A stretch of DNA of 64,000 nt from Epichloe hybrida (Eukaryota; Ascomycota; Sordariomycetes; Hypocreales; Clavicipitaceae). The DNA lies in assembly GCA_019022495.1 (NCBI GenBank), contig JAFEKR010000063.1, positions 1-64,000 of the forward strand. Direction: 5' to 3'. Every line of letters starts with the position of its first letter. Within the stretch, counting starts at the first letter, position 1. Shown here one piece after another: positions 35,224 to 47,862 of this stretch. A program made the translations under genes and the position numbers. Under the pieces are notes generated by a model, which ran no database searches, was not told where the DNA came from, and worked only from the letters and a program-made list of their open reading frames with translations.

Positions 35224-37215
35224 CTATAATAGTCTTAGCTATTACTTTATTTATAACCTTTTAGTATAAGCTATAATAAATTAATCTCTCTTAACCTTTT
35301 TAAGGATATAAACTATTAGCTAGATTATTATATAGCTAACACTTTAAAGATCTATAAGAAATACACTAGTACCTTATAATAATAAAGCTATAGATAATTA
35401 GGAAGTTAGAGAACCCCTATAATCTAGAACTATAGATAATAATAAGGTATAAATTAGAGAGCTTAAGGTAAATCTAGGATTAGCTAGACCTTAAACTAGA
35501 CTTATAATTACCCCTTAAATATTAGCTATAATTTTACCTTAGTCTATAGTAACTTAGTAGTAATTATATAGTAAGGTAGTCTTATTAAAACATAGATAAA
35601 AATGCCTATATATAAAGGGGAAACGTATAAAAGCCTGTAGAATTTCTTAGTAAACTTAGATATATTATTTAAATTAAACTACTACACCTTTAAGGATAAT
35701 ATAACTAAGGTAATGTATATAATTAATTACCTAGCTAGTGATATAAAGTGACAATAAATGCATTATGTAGCTATGGATAGGTATGTAGATTATTTATTAA
35801 TTACTTAGGTAAATTTCCTAGAATAGCTAAAAACTAGAATAATAGATATAGGTGTAAGATACTTAGAAGTAATAAGGTTATTACTAAATCTTAGGTAAAG
35901 AAATAACTAATTATTTTAATCCTTTATATAAGCTTAGGCTAAGGTAAAAGCTAAGTTACCTAAAGAAATCCCTATATATTTAAGAATTATATGTAAGGGC
36001 TTAGGCTTTGCCTAAGCATTGTCTATATAGTAGTTAGAGAGAGGATTAGTAGAAGTAGTTAGTATAAGGAAAAGGGGGGCTTACATAAGTGGCTTAGGGG
36101 GTATAAGGGGCACTACTAAGAATAGCCTCTTACCTTTCTTTCTTTTCTCCTTAAGTCTCTTAATACTATATTAATACCTTATTATAGTTACCTAAGGGCT
36201 AGTCTATAATAATTAAGAGACTTTCTTTAGTCCTTTATAATAACTACTAAAAAACATAATAGAAATACTAATAAATACATTAATAAATATAATAGGCATG
36301 CTTTAACTATAAGACTAACTTAGCTAAGGGATAATAACCCCCCTATCTAATACTATAGTATTACTAGTAGCTTAATAGGCCTAATTTAAGACACTTTAAC
36401 TTATACTTAATAAGTAAATAGTAAAGCTTACGTGCCTTTAATAATAAGTAATATTAAACATTATAGGACCTTTAACCTAATTACTTATTATAGCCTAGCC
36501 TAGTGCCCTAGTAGTTAACCTTACTTTACCTCTTACCTTTAACCTAGTCTTAACTATACCTAAGGTAAAGTAAAAACCTATCCTTATAGGTAACTTATAT
36601 AATATTAATAAGGCTTTATTTACTATATAAAGGTTTATAGCTAAAAAGTGGGGCACTAGAGGAGCTAGGAGTAAAGCGAAGAAAAAGTAAATTATTATTA
36701 TAAATTAGAATTCACCTTGCCATAGAATAGAGTAGGAGGCATAGGGTAAGACTAGCATAAGGCTAGAGTAGCATTAAAGGGAGCTAGCTAGGATTACTAC
36801 TATATATTTTTCCTTTTCTCTTATTTTCTATGGGATAAGGCTAGCGTAAGCTAGCACTAAACACCTATAGTTAGCCACACCTAACGCGGCGCAAGCCTGT
36901 AAGAGGGCTAGCGCTAGCTTATATACAGATATAAGGGGATTTTTTTTCCTAGTATAGGGTTTTCCCTCTTAACTAAGCGGTTAGAGTACTAGGACTAGCT
37001 ACTTAATTAGCTATCTAGCGTAAAGAATATACATATAAAGGTTTCTAATAGAATATAAGTTATAAGTAAATAAGGACTTTATTAAAACTAATAAGAATAG
37101 GTAAATATTTATTTACTAAAACCTATTCTCTAAAGTCTAGTCTTAAGTAGTTACTTTCTTTAAATAGGGTAGTACTTATAACTTTAACCTTACTAAATTC
37201 CTAGAATACCTTAGG

Positions 37216-38496
37216 TAGAGTATTACACTATAATATGCAAAGCATTGTAGTATTGTATTATATTGTATTGTATTACCCTATGTATTATTAGGGGAAAATA
37301 AGAGTGGGGTATTATATATATCTATTATATAGTAGATTTTAAAAGGAATCTAACTAAGATACTCCTATTTTTTAATATAATTTACTTATTTATCTAAAAA
37401 TTTATAAAGGTTTACTTAATTTAGAATAATAAGCTAATTATAGGTACTTAGTAGCTTAATATAATTTATTAAAGAGCTAATTTATAGAGGTATTTTTTTA
37501 TTATATTATAAAGGTTTTATAACTTTAATATCTATTTTTGGATTTCTTATCCTTTTTAGTGTGTTTTTTCTAGCTTAAATTAAAATATTTACCCTAAAGA
37601 AATTATTTATTATTATATATAAATAAGATTATAATTCTATAAATAATATATTTATATATATAAGGTTCTTATTTTAAAGAGAGAATTTTTATTTTTCTAA
37701 TAAAAGGTTCTTTACCTTTATAACTTTTTATTATAATTATAAGTAATTACTTTAACTTTTTAGTCTTTTTATATAAAAGAAAAGTAAAAACCCTAAGTTT
37801 AAACCTAGAAAAAGCTTATAAAAACTAAAAAAAGAATTTAAAGAATTATATATAAGCTATTATAAGCTATTATATTAACTATATATAGCTTATAATTAAG
37901 CAATTTAACTTAAACCTAAAAAAAATAAAAAAAAATACAAACAATACAAAATAATACATGTATTATATTGTATTGTAAAATTTCTAATGTATTGTATTGT
38001 GTAATGTATTATATTGTATTGTATTATCAATATAATACAATATAATACACAATACATTAAATGTATTGTATTGTAGTGTAATGCTCTGATAATATGTAAT
38101 GTAGTGTAGTTTTTGTAGTGTAGTGTAGTAACTACACTATAAACTACACTACACTATAAACTACACTAACTATAAGCTAAAAAAACTACACTATAAATAT
38201 AAGATTTTCCTAAAAACTACACTATAAATAATTTTCTAATTATAATTTTTTTTTGAAAATAGGTTTACTAGCCTTAGGAATCTAATCCTAGTAAATTAAA
38301 GTATAATAGATTTAGTCCTTTTAAAGAAAAATAAATAGATTATAGTTATATTATCTAGCTTTATATGAAGCTTATTTATTTAAATTAAGAAAAAATTAGA
38401 TTATTATACTTTATTTTATAGTGTAGTGTAGTATTTATAGTGTAGTGTAGTAACTATAAACTACACTACACTAACTATAATACAAATAATACTCTA
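37216..38496. mobile_element. hAT-like MITE, 1.28 kb, inside gypsy-1b
   Basis: The ends are perfect 9-bp inverted repeats (TAGAGTATT ... AATACTCTA), flanked by ACCTTAGG on both sides (37208-37215, 38497-38504). Comparison with gypsy-1 shows the uninterrupted target sequence. The interior is non-coding and rich in GTATTGTATT and GTAGTGTAGT words; an internal TIR-like GTGTAATGCTCTG near 38080 suggests two related units joined. 8-bp duplications and TAGAG/CAGAG ends fit hAT. Confidence 0.8.
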
Positions 38497-39777
38497 ACCT
38501 TAGGTCTATGTTCTCTAATTTATATAGATAGGAGATAGCCCTTATAAAGCTTAACTAGATAGAATAAGGTTTAAGGGAGTTATTTTTCGCGTTTTTTATT
38601 TACTTTATAAAGAAGCTCTCTTTAGTAAAAGAGGAATATTAGGGGGATAATATAAAGCTAGTAAAGCTCTAATAAGCGCTTAATAAGTATTTAAGAGAGA
38701 TTAGTGTAAGCTAGGGTATTAGCTAGAGTGTGTAGTATATAGCTATTATATAGTATTATAAGATTATAATTAATATTAAGGCCCTTACTATAGAGAATAA
38801 GTACTAGTCCTAGTGTAAACTATAGTAAGCTAAGCCTATACCTTAAACTAACTATAAGAGTAATATACTAATAACTAGAGTGTATATAGCTAGAACTTAA
38901 TTAAGAAAATAAAATAAGCTAGCTAAGAAAGGGAAAGGTTTAAAGCTTACTATAAATATATAATAAGCTAAATAAGTATTAGAAGTAAAGTTAGCTAAAT
39001 ACTATTAGGAGAGATATTACTTATAATATAAATCTAAGGATTACTATATCTAGGAGTGTACTTTTCTCTTACCTTATTACCTATAGGTTAGTATTAACTT
39101 ATATAGAGTAAATAAGGAAAGTGTAAATAAGAAGGTAAATATTTCCTTTATAGAAAATAAGTAGCCCCTAAGTAAAGTCTTATATAAAGGTAAATAAGCT
39201 AATTACTTACTATAATATAGAATAACTATTTAGGCTATATAAAGTTAGGGTAGGATATAGTATAATATATAGACTAACTACTATTTTTAATTCCTATACT
39301 CTTTAATATATATTATTATATTAATATTTAGATTAACTATAGTTATAATTATTATAGTGCTATAAGTAAGTTAGTAGTAAGATAGTTTAGCCTAGAGCTT
39401 ATATATTTACTAAAAAGGAGGTATATTTAAACTATAGTTAAAATAAAAAGAAAGTGAAAGAGAGGGAAAGAAAATACCTCCTTAATTACTTATATAATAC
39501 ACACTAAAATTAATATTTATAGCTGGAGTTATTAGTGTATTTATATATTATTCTAGGTCTTATATGAGATATAATACTTAGGATGCTATAGCTAAAACAT
39601 TATAATGTGGTTATTTACGTGGCAAAATAGTAATTAGTTATTAAAGTAGTAAAGGGCTTATGTGTCTTTAAGGCCTCTAAGTGTAAGGTAAAGACACTAG
39701 TATAAGGGATTATTAGATCCTTATATATTATAGAAGCATACTAGGTATACTATAAGAAAGACACTTTTATAAAGTTT

Positions 39778-40605
39778 TATTAAACTGTAAGGAGCTAGTT
39801 GCTAGCTAGCAACAGCTGTACAGGTGCAGCTCTACGGTTAGGGACTAGTAAAACCACCACGTTAAATGTTTATTTAACGCAACGTAACGGAAGTTTGTGA
39901 CAGTTATTAACTAATAGAATTCAATCTAGATAACTTTTACGATATCTTATATACTAATAGAATTGATTTTAGTGACGTTATATAGGCAATGCGGCTATTA
40001 GATTAAGAGACCTAGCTATCTAGCTAGATTAAAAAGATCTTCTTCCTCTTGTATACTTACTAACTATATTAGTAAATCTAGACCACTAGAGAGATCTTAT
40101 AGGCTACTTTTTATTTTCCGTAAAATTCATTTGTATGTAAAATCCAAAAAATTAACTTACTACTATATAAACTAGTAACCTATATGCACTAAATTTTAGT
40201 CTAAAAAATATTCCTGTATTAAATAAAAGCCCTGTTTTCTAGCTTTAATTTGCTATATATAAGACTTTTGTATAACCTCTAGTTAAGAGAAAATCGCTGT
40301 TAAAGATAGCTATAGGGTAACCTATGTACAGGGTAACCTGCTTACATTACCCTAGCTTACCTAATTACTAGTAGCGCTGCGGTTGTGGCTACGCTTGCAG
40401 TCATAACGTAATTAAATAATTCACAATTAATTTAAATTAGTTATTCACACGGTTAGTTACAGCTGTTAATAGCTACAATGTAGCCATTAACAGCCACCTT
40501 CGCGACTATTAATAGCTGTAGTGTAGCTATTAGGCTTGCAATGCAAGCTAGTAACAAAAAGGTCCTTTAACTAGAAAGGGCTAAAAATAGGTCTTATTTT
40601 TAACA
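39778..40605 (-). repeat. Solo copia LTR (828 bp), inverted
   Basis: Reverse complement of the 810-bp copia LTR with small indels, from TATTAAACTG to TTTTTAACA. AGTTT lies on both sides (39773-39777, 40606-40610). The target is gypsy-1b, where gypsy-1 shows the uninterrupted site. Confidence 0.92.
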
Positions 40606-42076
40606 AGTTTATTACTATAAGCCTTAGGGAGATAATAATAGTACTATAAATTATAGTGCCTAAAATAAAGCCTAATAATCTAGATATGTTAATATTACCT
40701 AAGGAATTAGCTAACTTCGTGGACTTTTTTAATAAGGCTAAAGCTAATAGCTTACCTCCTTATTAGGGGTCTTTTAATTACTATATATGCTTACGCTAGA
40801 ACTAGGATAAGTTTAAACTAACACTTCCATAAGGACTACTATATAATATACTAAGGGACTAGCTTCTAGAGGTTAGCCATTAGACTATAAACTTAATAGA
40901 TAAGGGTTAGATTTATACTAGCTCTTTATTAGCTATAGCCCTAGTCCTTCTTATTAAAAACCCTAATAAGGGTTAGCGTTTTATAAACTATAGATTACTA
41001 AGGGCTAGGAGTATCTTATAGCATTTTAAACTAGGTTTAGGCTATTTAAGTAGCTAGTTTGCCCCTTTAGCTTAGCTAGTGTATTAGTAATACTAATATT
41101 ATATTAATAAATCCTTAGGGGATATATTAGAAGATTTTATTATAGCGTACTTAAATAATATCTTAGTTTACTTAAGGGGATTAAGGAAAGACTATATAGC
41201 TAAGGTCTAGCTAATATTAGACTACTTAAGGGCTATAGGTTTATACTTAGATCTTAATAAGTCTATATTTATAGTAAAGGAGGTCTAATACCTAGGATAC
41301 ATTATTATAGCAGGTTATTCTATTTATCTAGATCTAGTAAAGGTTATAGCTATAAGGGAATAAGTAGCCCTTATAAAACTTTAGGGAGTTTATAGCTTCC
41401 TAGGGTTTGCTAATTTTTACTATAACTTTATTAGTAACTTCTTAAAGCTAGTGGTATTACTAATATAATTAACTAAGAGAAATGCTCCTTTTTAATAAGG
41501 ACCTAAAGAGAATAATATCTTTAATAAGCTCAAGGACGCCTTTATTATATACCTAGTCCTAGTATAATAGAATCTAGATTTTCCTATAGTAGTAAAAGCT
41601 AATTATTTAGGAATAGCTATTAGAGAATACCTTTCCTAGTAAGGCTAGGATAGTATTATATACCTAGTTACCTATTACTTTACTAGCCTTATATTCTTAT
41701 AAAAGAACTATATAATTTATAATAAAGAACTATTAGCTATTATCTTATACTTTAAGGTATAGTTAGCTAAGCTATAAGGCGTTTCCTATTTATTTACTAT
41801 TTATATAGACTATAAGAACCTAAAGTACTTTATAACTCCCTAGTTAATATTAGAGTAATAGGCTTAATAGGCAAACACACTTATATTATTTAATTTTTAC
41901 CTCTAGTATAAACCTAGTATATAAGTATAGTAGCTAAATACTCTTTCTTAAAGGGAGTAAGACTAGGAAAGGGCTACCTCTAGAATAAAATATATTTTAT
42001 AACTTATTACTATTATATAACTCTTACTATTACTAGATAAGTAATAACATAATAATAGTATAGTATTACTACTAGC

Positions 42077-44994
42077 TAGAGTATTGTTTGTATTGTATTT
42101 ATTGTATTTTTTCAGAAAAATTTGTATTTATATTGTATTTAAAAAAATTTATATTTATTATATTATATTATATTAAATACAAATTATTTTGTAGTGTAGT
42201 TAGTGTAGTAACTACACTAACTACAAACAATACAAATGTATTGTTAGGTAAAAAAAAAAGTGGGACTTTTTATTAGCTAAGGTTATTATTAGGATTAAAA
42301 GAGAATTAGTTAATAGAAACCTTTTATTATTAGCTATTTTATCTAATTAGTTATATAATTTATAATATTATATTATTTTAAACATTTTACTATAACTAGT
42401 GTTATATATAATATTATAACTTTTTAATAATACTATTATACTTATTACTTTATTTTACTAATATAACTTTAAGAAAAACCTTCTAATTATTTTATTTACT
42501 ATTATTAGGAATTATTTTATATTTCTTTTATTAATTTAATTAATTTAATTAAAAAATACCCTAAACTAATATAATTAAATTAAATTAGAAATCTAAATAA
42601 ATATCTATAAGTTAATAGACTATATACTTAGTACTTAAATATTATTATTAATAAAATAAGAACTTAAAAAAAGCTTAAACTATTTATTTACTATTTAAAC
42701 TAATTAAATATTACTTTAAGCTTTATAATTCTAAAGCTTTAAGAAGTTATATATAGTAACTTTATATATCTTATTATAATAATATATAAAGAAAGAATAT
42801 AATAGAAAATATTTATAATATTTATAATATTTTAATAGATTCTTAATAGTATATTTTAGTTACCCTATATAGCTTAAATAAGCTATAAAAATAAGTTTAA
42901 CTTATTTTTAAAAATAATAGTAAGACTAACTTTTATATAATATACTATACTTATTATAAGAGATTTAATAACTTTAATAACCTTAATTACTATTATTACT
43001 ATTATCTTACTTTTATTATTATTTTAAAAAACATAAAAAAGAAAACATTTTTATAATATTAATATTTTTAAAAACCTTAAAATACTAAGTTATTAAAAAC
43101 TATAGCTTTTACTATAGTAATTTACTTATAATTACTAGTATTTATATTTTATTTATTTATTAGTTATATATATTTTATTAAACTTTAACACTAATAATAT
43201 TCTAAGTAATATTAGTATTTTAAGCTATTCTAAGCTAACTTAAGCTAGTATAAGCTAACTTAAGCTAGTATAAGCTATCTTAAGCTAGTATAAGCTAGTA
43301 TAAGCTAGTATAAGCTAGTATAAGCTAGTATAAGCTAGTATAAGCTATCTTAAGCTAGTATAAGCTATCTTAAGCTAGTATAAGCTAGTATAAGCTATCT
43401 TAAGCTATCTTAAGCTATCTTAAGCTATCCTTATAAGCTATCTTAAGCTATCTTAAGCTATCTTAAGCTATCCTTATAAGCTATCTTAAGCTATCTTAAG
43501 CTAACTCAAGCTATCTTAAGATAGCTTAAGATAGCTTTTACTAGCTTAAGCTAGTATAAGCTATTATAAGCTATTATAAGCTAGTATAAACTATCCTAAG
43601 CTAGTATAAGCTAACTTAAGCTAGTATAAGCTATCTTAAGCTATCTTAAGCTAGTATAAGCTAGTATAAGCTAGTATAAGCTAGTATAAGCTAGTATAAG
43701 CTAGTATAAGCTAGTATAAGCTATCTTAAGCTATCTTAAGCTATCTTAAGCTATCCTTATAAGCTATCTTAAGCTATCTTAAGCTATCTTAAGCTAACTC
43801 AAGCTATCTTAAGATAGCTTAAGATAGCTTTTACTAGCTTAAGCTAGTATAAGCTATTAGAAGCTAGTATAAGCTATTATAAGCTAGTATAAGCTAGTAT
43901 AAACTATCCTAAGCTAGTATAAGCTAACTTAAGCTAGTATAAGCTATCTTAAGCTAGTATAAGCTAACTTAAGCTAGTATAAGCTATCTTAAGCTAGTAT
44001 AAGCTAGTATAAGCTAGTATAAGCTAGTATAAGCTAGTATAAGCTAGTATAAGCAAGTATAAGCTATCTTAAGCTATCTTAAGCTATCTTAAGCTATCCT
44101 TATAAGCTATCTTAAGCTAACTTAAGCTAGTATAAGCTATTAGAAGCTAGTATAAGCTATCTTAAGCTATCTTAAGCTATCTTAAGCTAGTATAAGCTAA
44201 CCTAAGCTAGTATAAGCTAGTATAAGCTAGTATAAGCTAACCTAAGCTATTCTAAGCTAGTATAAGCTATTAGAAACTATTATAAGCTATGTTAAGCTAT
44301 TTTAAGCTGTTCTAAGCTATTATAAAGTTATTCTAAGCTAATATAAGCTATTATAAGCTATTCTAAGCTATTCTAAGCTATTTCAAGCTATAATAACCTA
44401 TAATAAGGTACTTGTAGTAAGCTAATTAGTAGTTTATTTTATTTAATTACTTTAGTTTATAGTTTTTTTTTAAATAAGTAATAATAATAATTTATAGAAA
44501 TAGAAAACAATTAATAAAAATAGTAAATAATATAATAAGAAGGTTTTTCTTTAAGCTATATTAGTAAAATAAAGTATTAAGTATAGTAGTACTATTAAAA
44601 AGTTATAATATTATATATAACCCTAGTTATAGTAAAATTAATAAAATAGTATAATATCATAAATTATATAACTAATTAGATAAAATAGCTAATAATATAA
44701 GGGTTCTATTAACTAATTTTCTATTAATCCTAATAATAACCTTAGTTAATAAAAAGTTATACTTTTTTTTTACCTAACAATACATTTGTATTGTTTGTAG
44801 TTAGTGTAGTTACTATAAATTAATTTGTATTTATTGTATTTACTACAAAATAATTTGTATTGTATTTTATTTGTATTGTATTTAATACAATACAATACAA
44901 ACAATACAATACAAACAATACAATACAAACAATACAATACAAACAATACAATACAAACAATACAATACAATACACATTATAGTGCAATACTCTG
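42077..44994. mobile_element. Foldback element, 2.9 kb, with satellite core
   Basis: The left arm (about 42077-42540) and right arm (about 44455-44994) are inverted copies of each other over roughly 450-500 bp. They share TAGAGTATTGTTTGTATTG-type ends, the GTAGTGTAGT block, the poly-A block before AGTGGGAC, and the AATAACCTTAG segment. Between them lies a 1.17-kb array of a 10-bp satellite. No open frame with coding character. The left flank is gypsy-1b and the right flank is a truncated LTR of the element at 45000; the flanking octamers CTACTAGC and CTCACAGG do not match, so one junction has been rearranged. Confidence 0.8.
43221..44390. repeat. 10-bp satellite TAAGCTAGTA / TAAGCTATCT
   Basis: About 117 decamers, nearly all starting TAAGCTA with the last three bases GTA, TCT, TTA or ACT. 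There is higher-order structure: blocks that include TCCTTATAAGC and a palindromic stretch of the form CTTAAGATAGCTTAAG recur. AGCT and CTTAAG palindromes make the array self-complementary. Confidence 0.95.
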
Positions 44995-44999
44995 CTCAC

Positions 45000-47712
45000 A
45001 GGCCTCTAGACCTTAGCATTGTTGGATTTATTAGCATTATTAGATCTATTAGCATCGCTGGATTAATTGGATCCCTAGTTATATAACTATCTAGCTAGAT
45101 AAAATCCCTAGATTCCCTCCCCTTTTATAGAAAATTAACTCTCCCTTTATTTCCTTTAGCTTAGATTATTTAATAGATAAGATAACCTAGCATTATGTTT
45201 AACCTAATAAGATAAATTTAACCTAATATTAAAAAGAGACCTCTTTTAGCTTAGATTCTCACGATAGATCGCAAATATCGTAGACCTAGATCCCGTTATC
45301 TAGGTTCCGTTATTAATATCGTTAAATTCGTTAGCATCATTAGCATTATTAATCTCATTGTTTTTATCATTATTGTTAGCTTTATCGTTACTATTATTTC
45401 CGTCGTTTTTAGGTGGTTATTTTCGCCTAACAAAATGGTGGAGGAATGGGGAATAGTCCTGTTAGACCTTCTACTATTAAATTTGATAATAATCCCCTCC
45501 TAATATTGCCTCTCTTGTTATTTCCCCCTTTAGTTATCCCTTTGTACGATTATTATAATTATTAGTAGCGTTTTACCTCTTTTTCTTTTAATCTGGGTTA
45601 GCTAGATTAAATCCCTTCGTTTTAATTAATTAATCTAGGTCACCTAACTAATCTAACATTATCAAAATCGTCGGATTAGTTAGATTAATTAATTAGAACT
45701 GTTATAACCTTTTTCCCGCTTTGATTCGGATAGCTAGATCAAATCCCTTCATTCCGATCATTTAATCAAGGTTATCTGACTAGTCTAATATCATTCCAAT
45801 CATCGGATTAGTCAAATTAAATAATTGCGACTATTACGACCTTTTCCCTCTTAACCTAGGTTAGCTAGGTTAAACCCTTCCTTTCTGACCTTTTAACCTT
45901 TTAACCTTTTAACCTTTTAACCTTTTAACCTTTTCTAACCTTTTAACTTTCCTTTCTAGCTTTAACCTTCTTTTCCTAATTTTCAACCTTCTAACCTGCC
46001 TAGCTTAAACTAATTTAATACCCTAGTTTTTACTTAGCTATTTATTAGGGAGGTAAGCAGCTAGACCTTCGAATTTGACCTTTAATAAATTAGGTTTTCT
46101 ATGATTAAACCTTTAACCTTTGTTAGCTAGGTTTTCTGTCATTATAGATTAATTAATCTAACTATCTGACGAGGCCTCTAACTATTAAAGATCCCTCTAA
46201 CTAATAATTTCTCTAACTTTTAAAGGAGAATCTAATGTATAAAAGGTCTTCTAAAGAGGTCTCTAACCGCTAACAAGGCTCTCTGTTATAAATTAATTAG
46301 TTAATTAATTAGACCTATGGTTACTTAACCTCTAACTATTGGGTTAGATTAATTACTAATAATCCCTTTAACTATCTAATAAGGCCTCTAACCTTTGTAG
46401 ACCTCTCTAACTAATGATTTCTCTAACATTTAATAAGGAATCTAATGTACAGAAGGTCTTCTAATAAGGTCTTTAACCGCTAATAAGGGCTTTTATTATT
46501 AGACTAATTAATCTGACTGTTTAATAAGGCCTCTGACCGTTAAAGACCTCTCTAACTAACGATTTCTCTGACGTTTAATAAGAAATCTAATATATAGAAA
46601 GTCTTCTAACAAGGTCTTTAACCGCTAATAAGGGCTTCTGTTATTAGACTAATTAATCTAACTGTCTAACGAGGCCTCTAACCGTTGAAGACCTCTCTGA
46701 CTAATGATTCCTTTGACTTTTAAAGAGGAATTTAATGTATAGAAAGTCTTCTAATAAGGCCTCTGCTATTAATAAAAGCTTCTGTTATTAGACTAATTGA
46801 TCTAACTGTCTAACAAGACCTTTAACCGTTAAAGACCTCTCTAATTAATGATTTCTCTAATAATTAACGAGGAATCTAACTATTAGAAGGTTTTCTAATG
46901 AGGTCTCTAACCGATAATAAGGCCTCTGCTATTAACAAAAGCTTCTGAGATAAATCGATTAATCTAACTATCTAACAAGGCCTCTAACTGTTAAAGACCC
47001 TTCTAACTAATAATTCCTCTAATAATTAAAGAGGAATCTAACTAATAGAAAGTCTTCTACTACGGATTAATTAATTAGACTATTAACAAGACCTCTCATA
47101 ACCCCTTTAATAGATTAATAGATAAAAGGGCCTAAAAATCACGAATTTTTTTTTATCTTATAATTATATTACTTCTTCCCCTTTTATTATTTTTTATTAC
47201 TATTTTCCCTTTCCTAGGGGCTAGAAAAGGGAAAATAGTTAGGGAGGTGTTATATAGCTAGGATTAAGACCTCTTAAGACCTCTCTTATAAGACCATAGG
47301 CCTCTAGACCTTAGCATTGTTAGATCTATTAGCATTGCTAGATTAATTAGATCCCTAGTTATATGACTATCTAGCTAGATAAAATCCCTAGATTCCCTCC
47401 CTTTTTATAGAAAATTAACTCTCCCTTTGTTACCTTTAGCTTAAATTATTTAATAAATAAGATAACTTAGTATTGTGTTTAACCTAATAAGATAAATTTA
47501 ACCTAATATTGAAAAGAGACCTCTTTTAGCTTAGATCCTTGCGATAGATTACAAATATCGCAGACCTAGATCCCGTTATCTAGGTTTCGTTATTAATATT
47601 ATTAAATTCGTTAGCATTGTTAGCATTGTTAATCTCATCGTTTTTATCGTTATTATTAGCTTTATTATTACTGTCATTTCCGTCGTTTTCAGGTGGTTGT
47701 TTTCGCCTGACA
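45000..47712. mobile_element. Non-autonomous LTR element with internal minisatellite, 5'-truncated
   Basis: The right LTR is 47248-47712, beginning TGTTATATAGCTAGG after the purine-rich GAAAAGGGAAAATAG...GGGAGG and ending CGCCTGACA. The left LTR survives as 45000-45432, ending CGCCTAACA, with its first 50 bp missing. The 1.8-kb interior has no coding frame: pyrimidine-rich DNA with CCTTTTAA runs, then a minisatellite. The family differs from the copia and gypsy LTRs above. Length and lack of genes fit a TRIM/LARD-type parasite. Confidence 0.8.
46160..47060. repeat. Minisatellite of about 150-bp units inside the LTR element
   Basis: About six diverged units share the order GACCTCTCTAACTAATGATT, TCTAATGTATAGAA, GGTCTTCTAATAAGG, CTCTAACCGCTAATAAGG, TTATTAGACTAATTAATC and CTGTCTAACGAGGC. 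Differences are mainly transitions and short indels. Confidence 0.8.
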
Positions 47713-47743
47713 AAATATATACTATTTAATAAATTAATAAATT

Positions 47744-47827
47744 AATTATGTAATTATGTAATTATGTAATTATGTAGTTATGTAATTATGTAGTTATGTA
47801 ATTATGTAGTTATGTAATTATGTAATT
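47744..47827. repeat. 8-bp satellite TAATTATG
   Basis: About ten octamers, a few with A-to-G change (TAGTTATG), just inside the right inverted repeat. It is in mirror position to the CAATTATT array at the left end but not the same word. Confidence 0.95.
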
Positions 47828-47862
47828 ATAAAAATCGTAAAAATCGCAAAATTGCAAGTCAC

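Larger units (their letters stand above)
34390..35991 (+). mobile_element. gypsy-2b, 5' LTR and gag only
   Basis: 34390-34609 plus 35229-35278 is the reverse complement of the 270-bp gypsy-2 LTR (220 plus 50 bp), interrupted by a 614-bp TRIM-like element. From 35279 the DNA is the reverse complement of the 5' internal part of gypsy-2, so this copy reads on the plus strand. The gag begins near 35612 (MPIYKGETYKSLQNFLVNLD) with stops. It is cut at 35991 by gypsy-1b, and its downstream part does not reappear. Confidence 0.85.
35992..42076 (+). mobile_element. gypsy-1b, plus orientation, 3'-truncated
   Basis: 35992-36211 is the reverse complement of the 217-bp gypsy-1 LTR (220 bp here) and serves as the 5' LTR of a plus-strand copy inserted in the gypsy-2b gag. 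The interior matches gypsy-1 in reverse complement through reverse transcriptase (about 41.1-41.3 kb, YLNNILVYLRGLRKDYI in place of YLDDILVYS). It contains a hAT-like MITE (37216-38496) and a solo copia LTR (39778-40605). It stops at 42076 against the foldback element, and its 3' part including the 3' LTR is missing. All frames are broken. Confidence 0.85.

Noticed and set aside
42088..42276. Tyr/Ile/Cys-rich frames in the foldback arms (also 44770-45016)
   Set aside because: Translations of GTATTGTATT-type low-complexity repeats; not genes.
43221..44390. CRISPR array
   Set aside because: Regular repeats without spacers in a eukaryotic AT-rich region; a simple 10-bp satellite.
10024..47862. 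Centromere
   Set aside because: AT-rich nested retroelements fit, but 38 kb with discrete inverted ends and normal genes within 200 bp is more like an isolated transposon island. CENP-A data would be needed.
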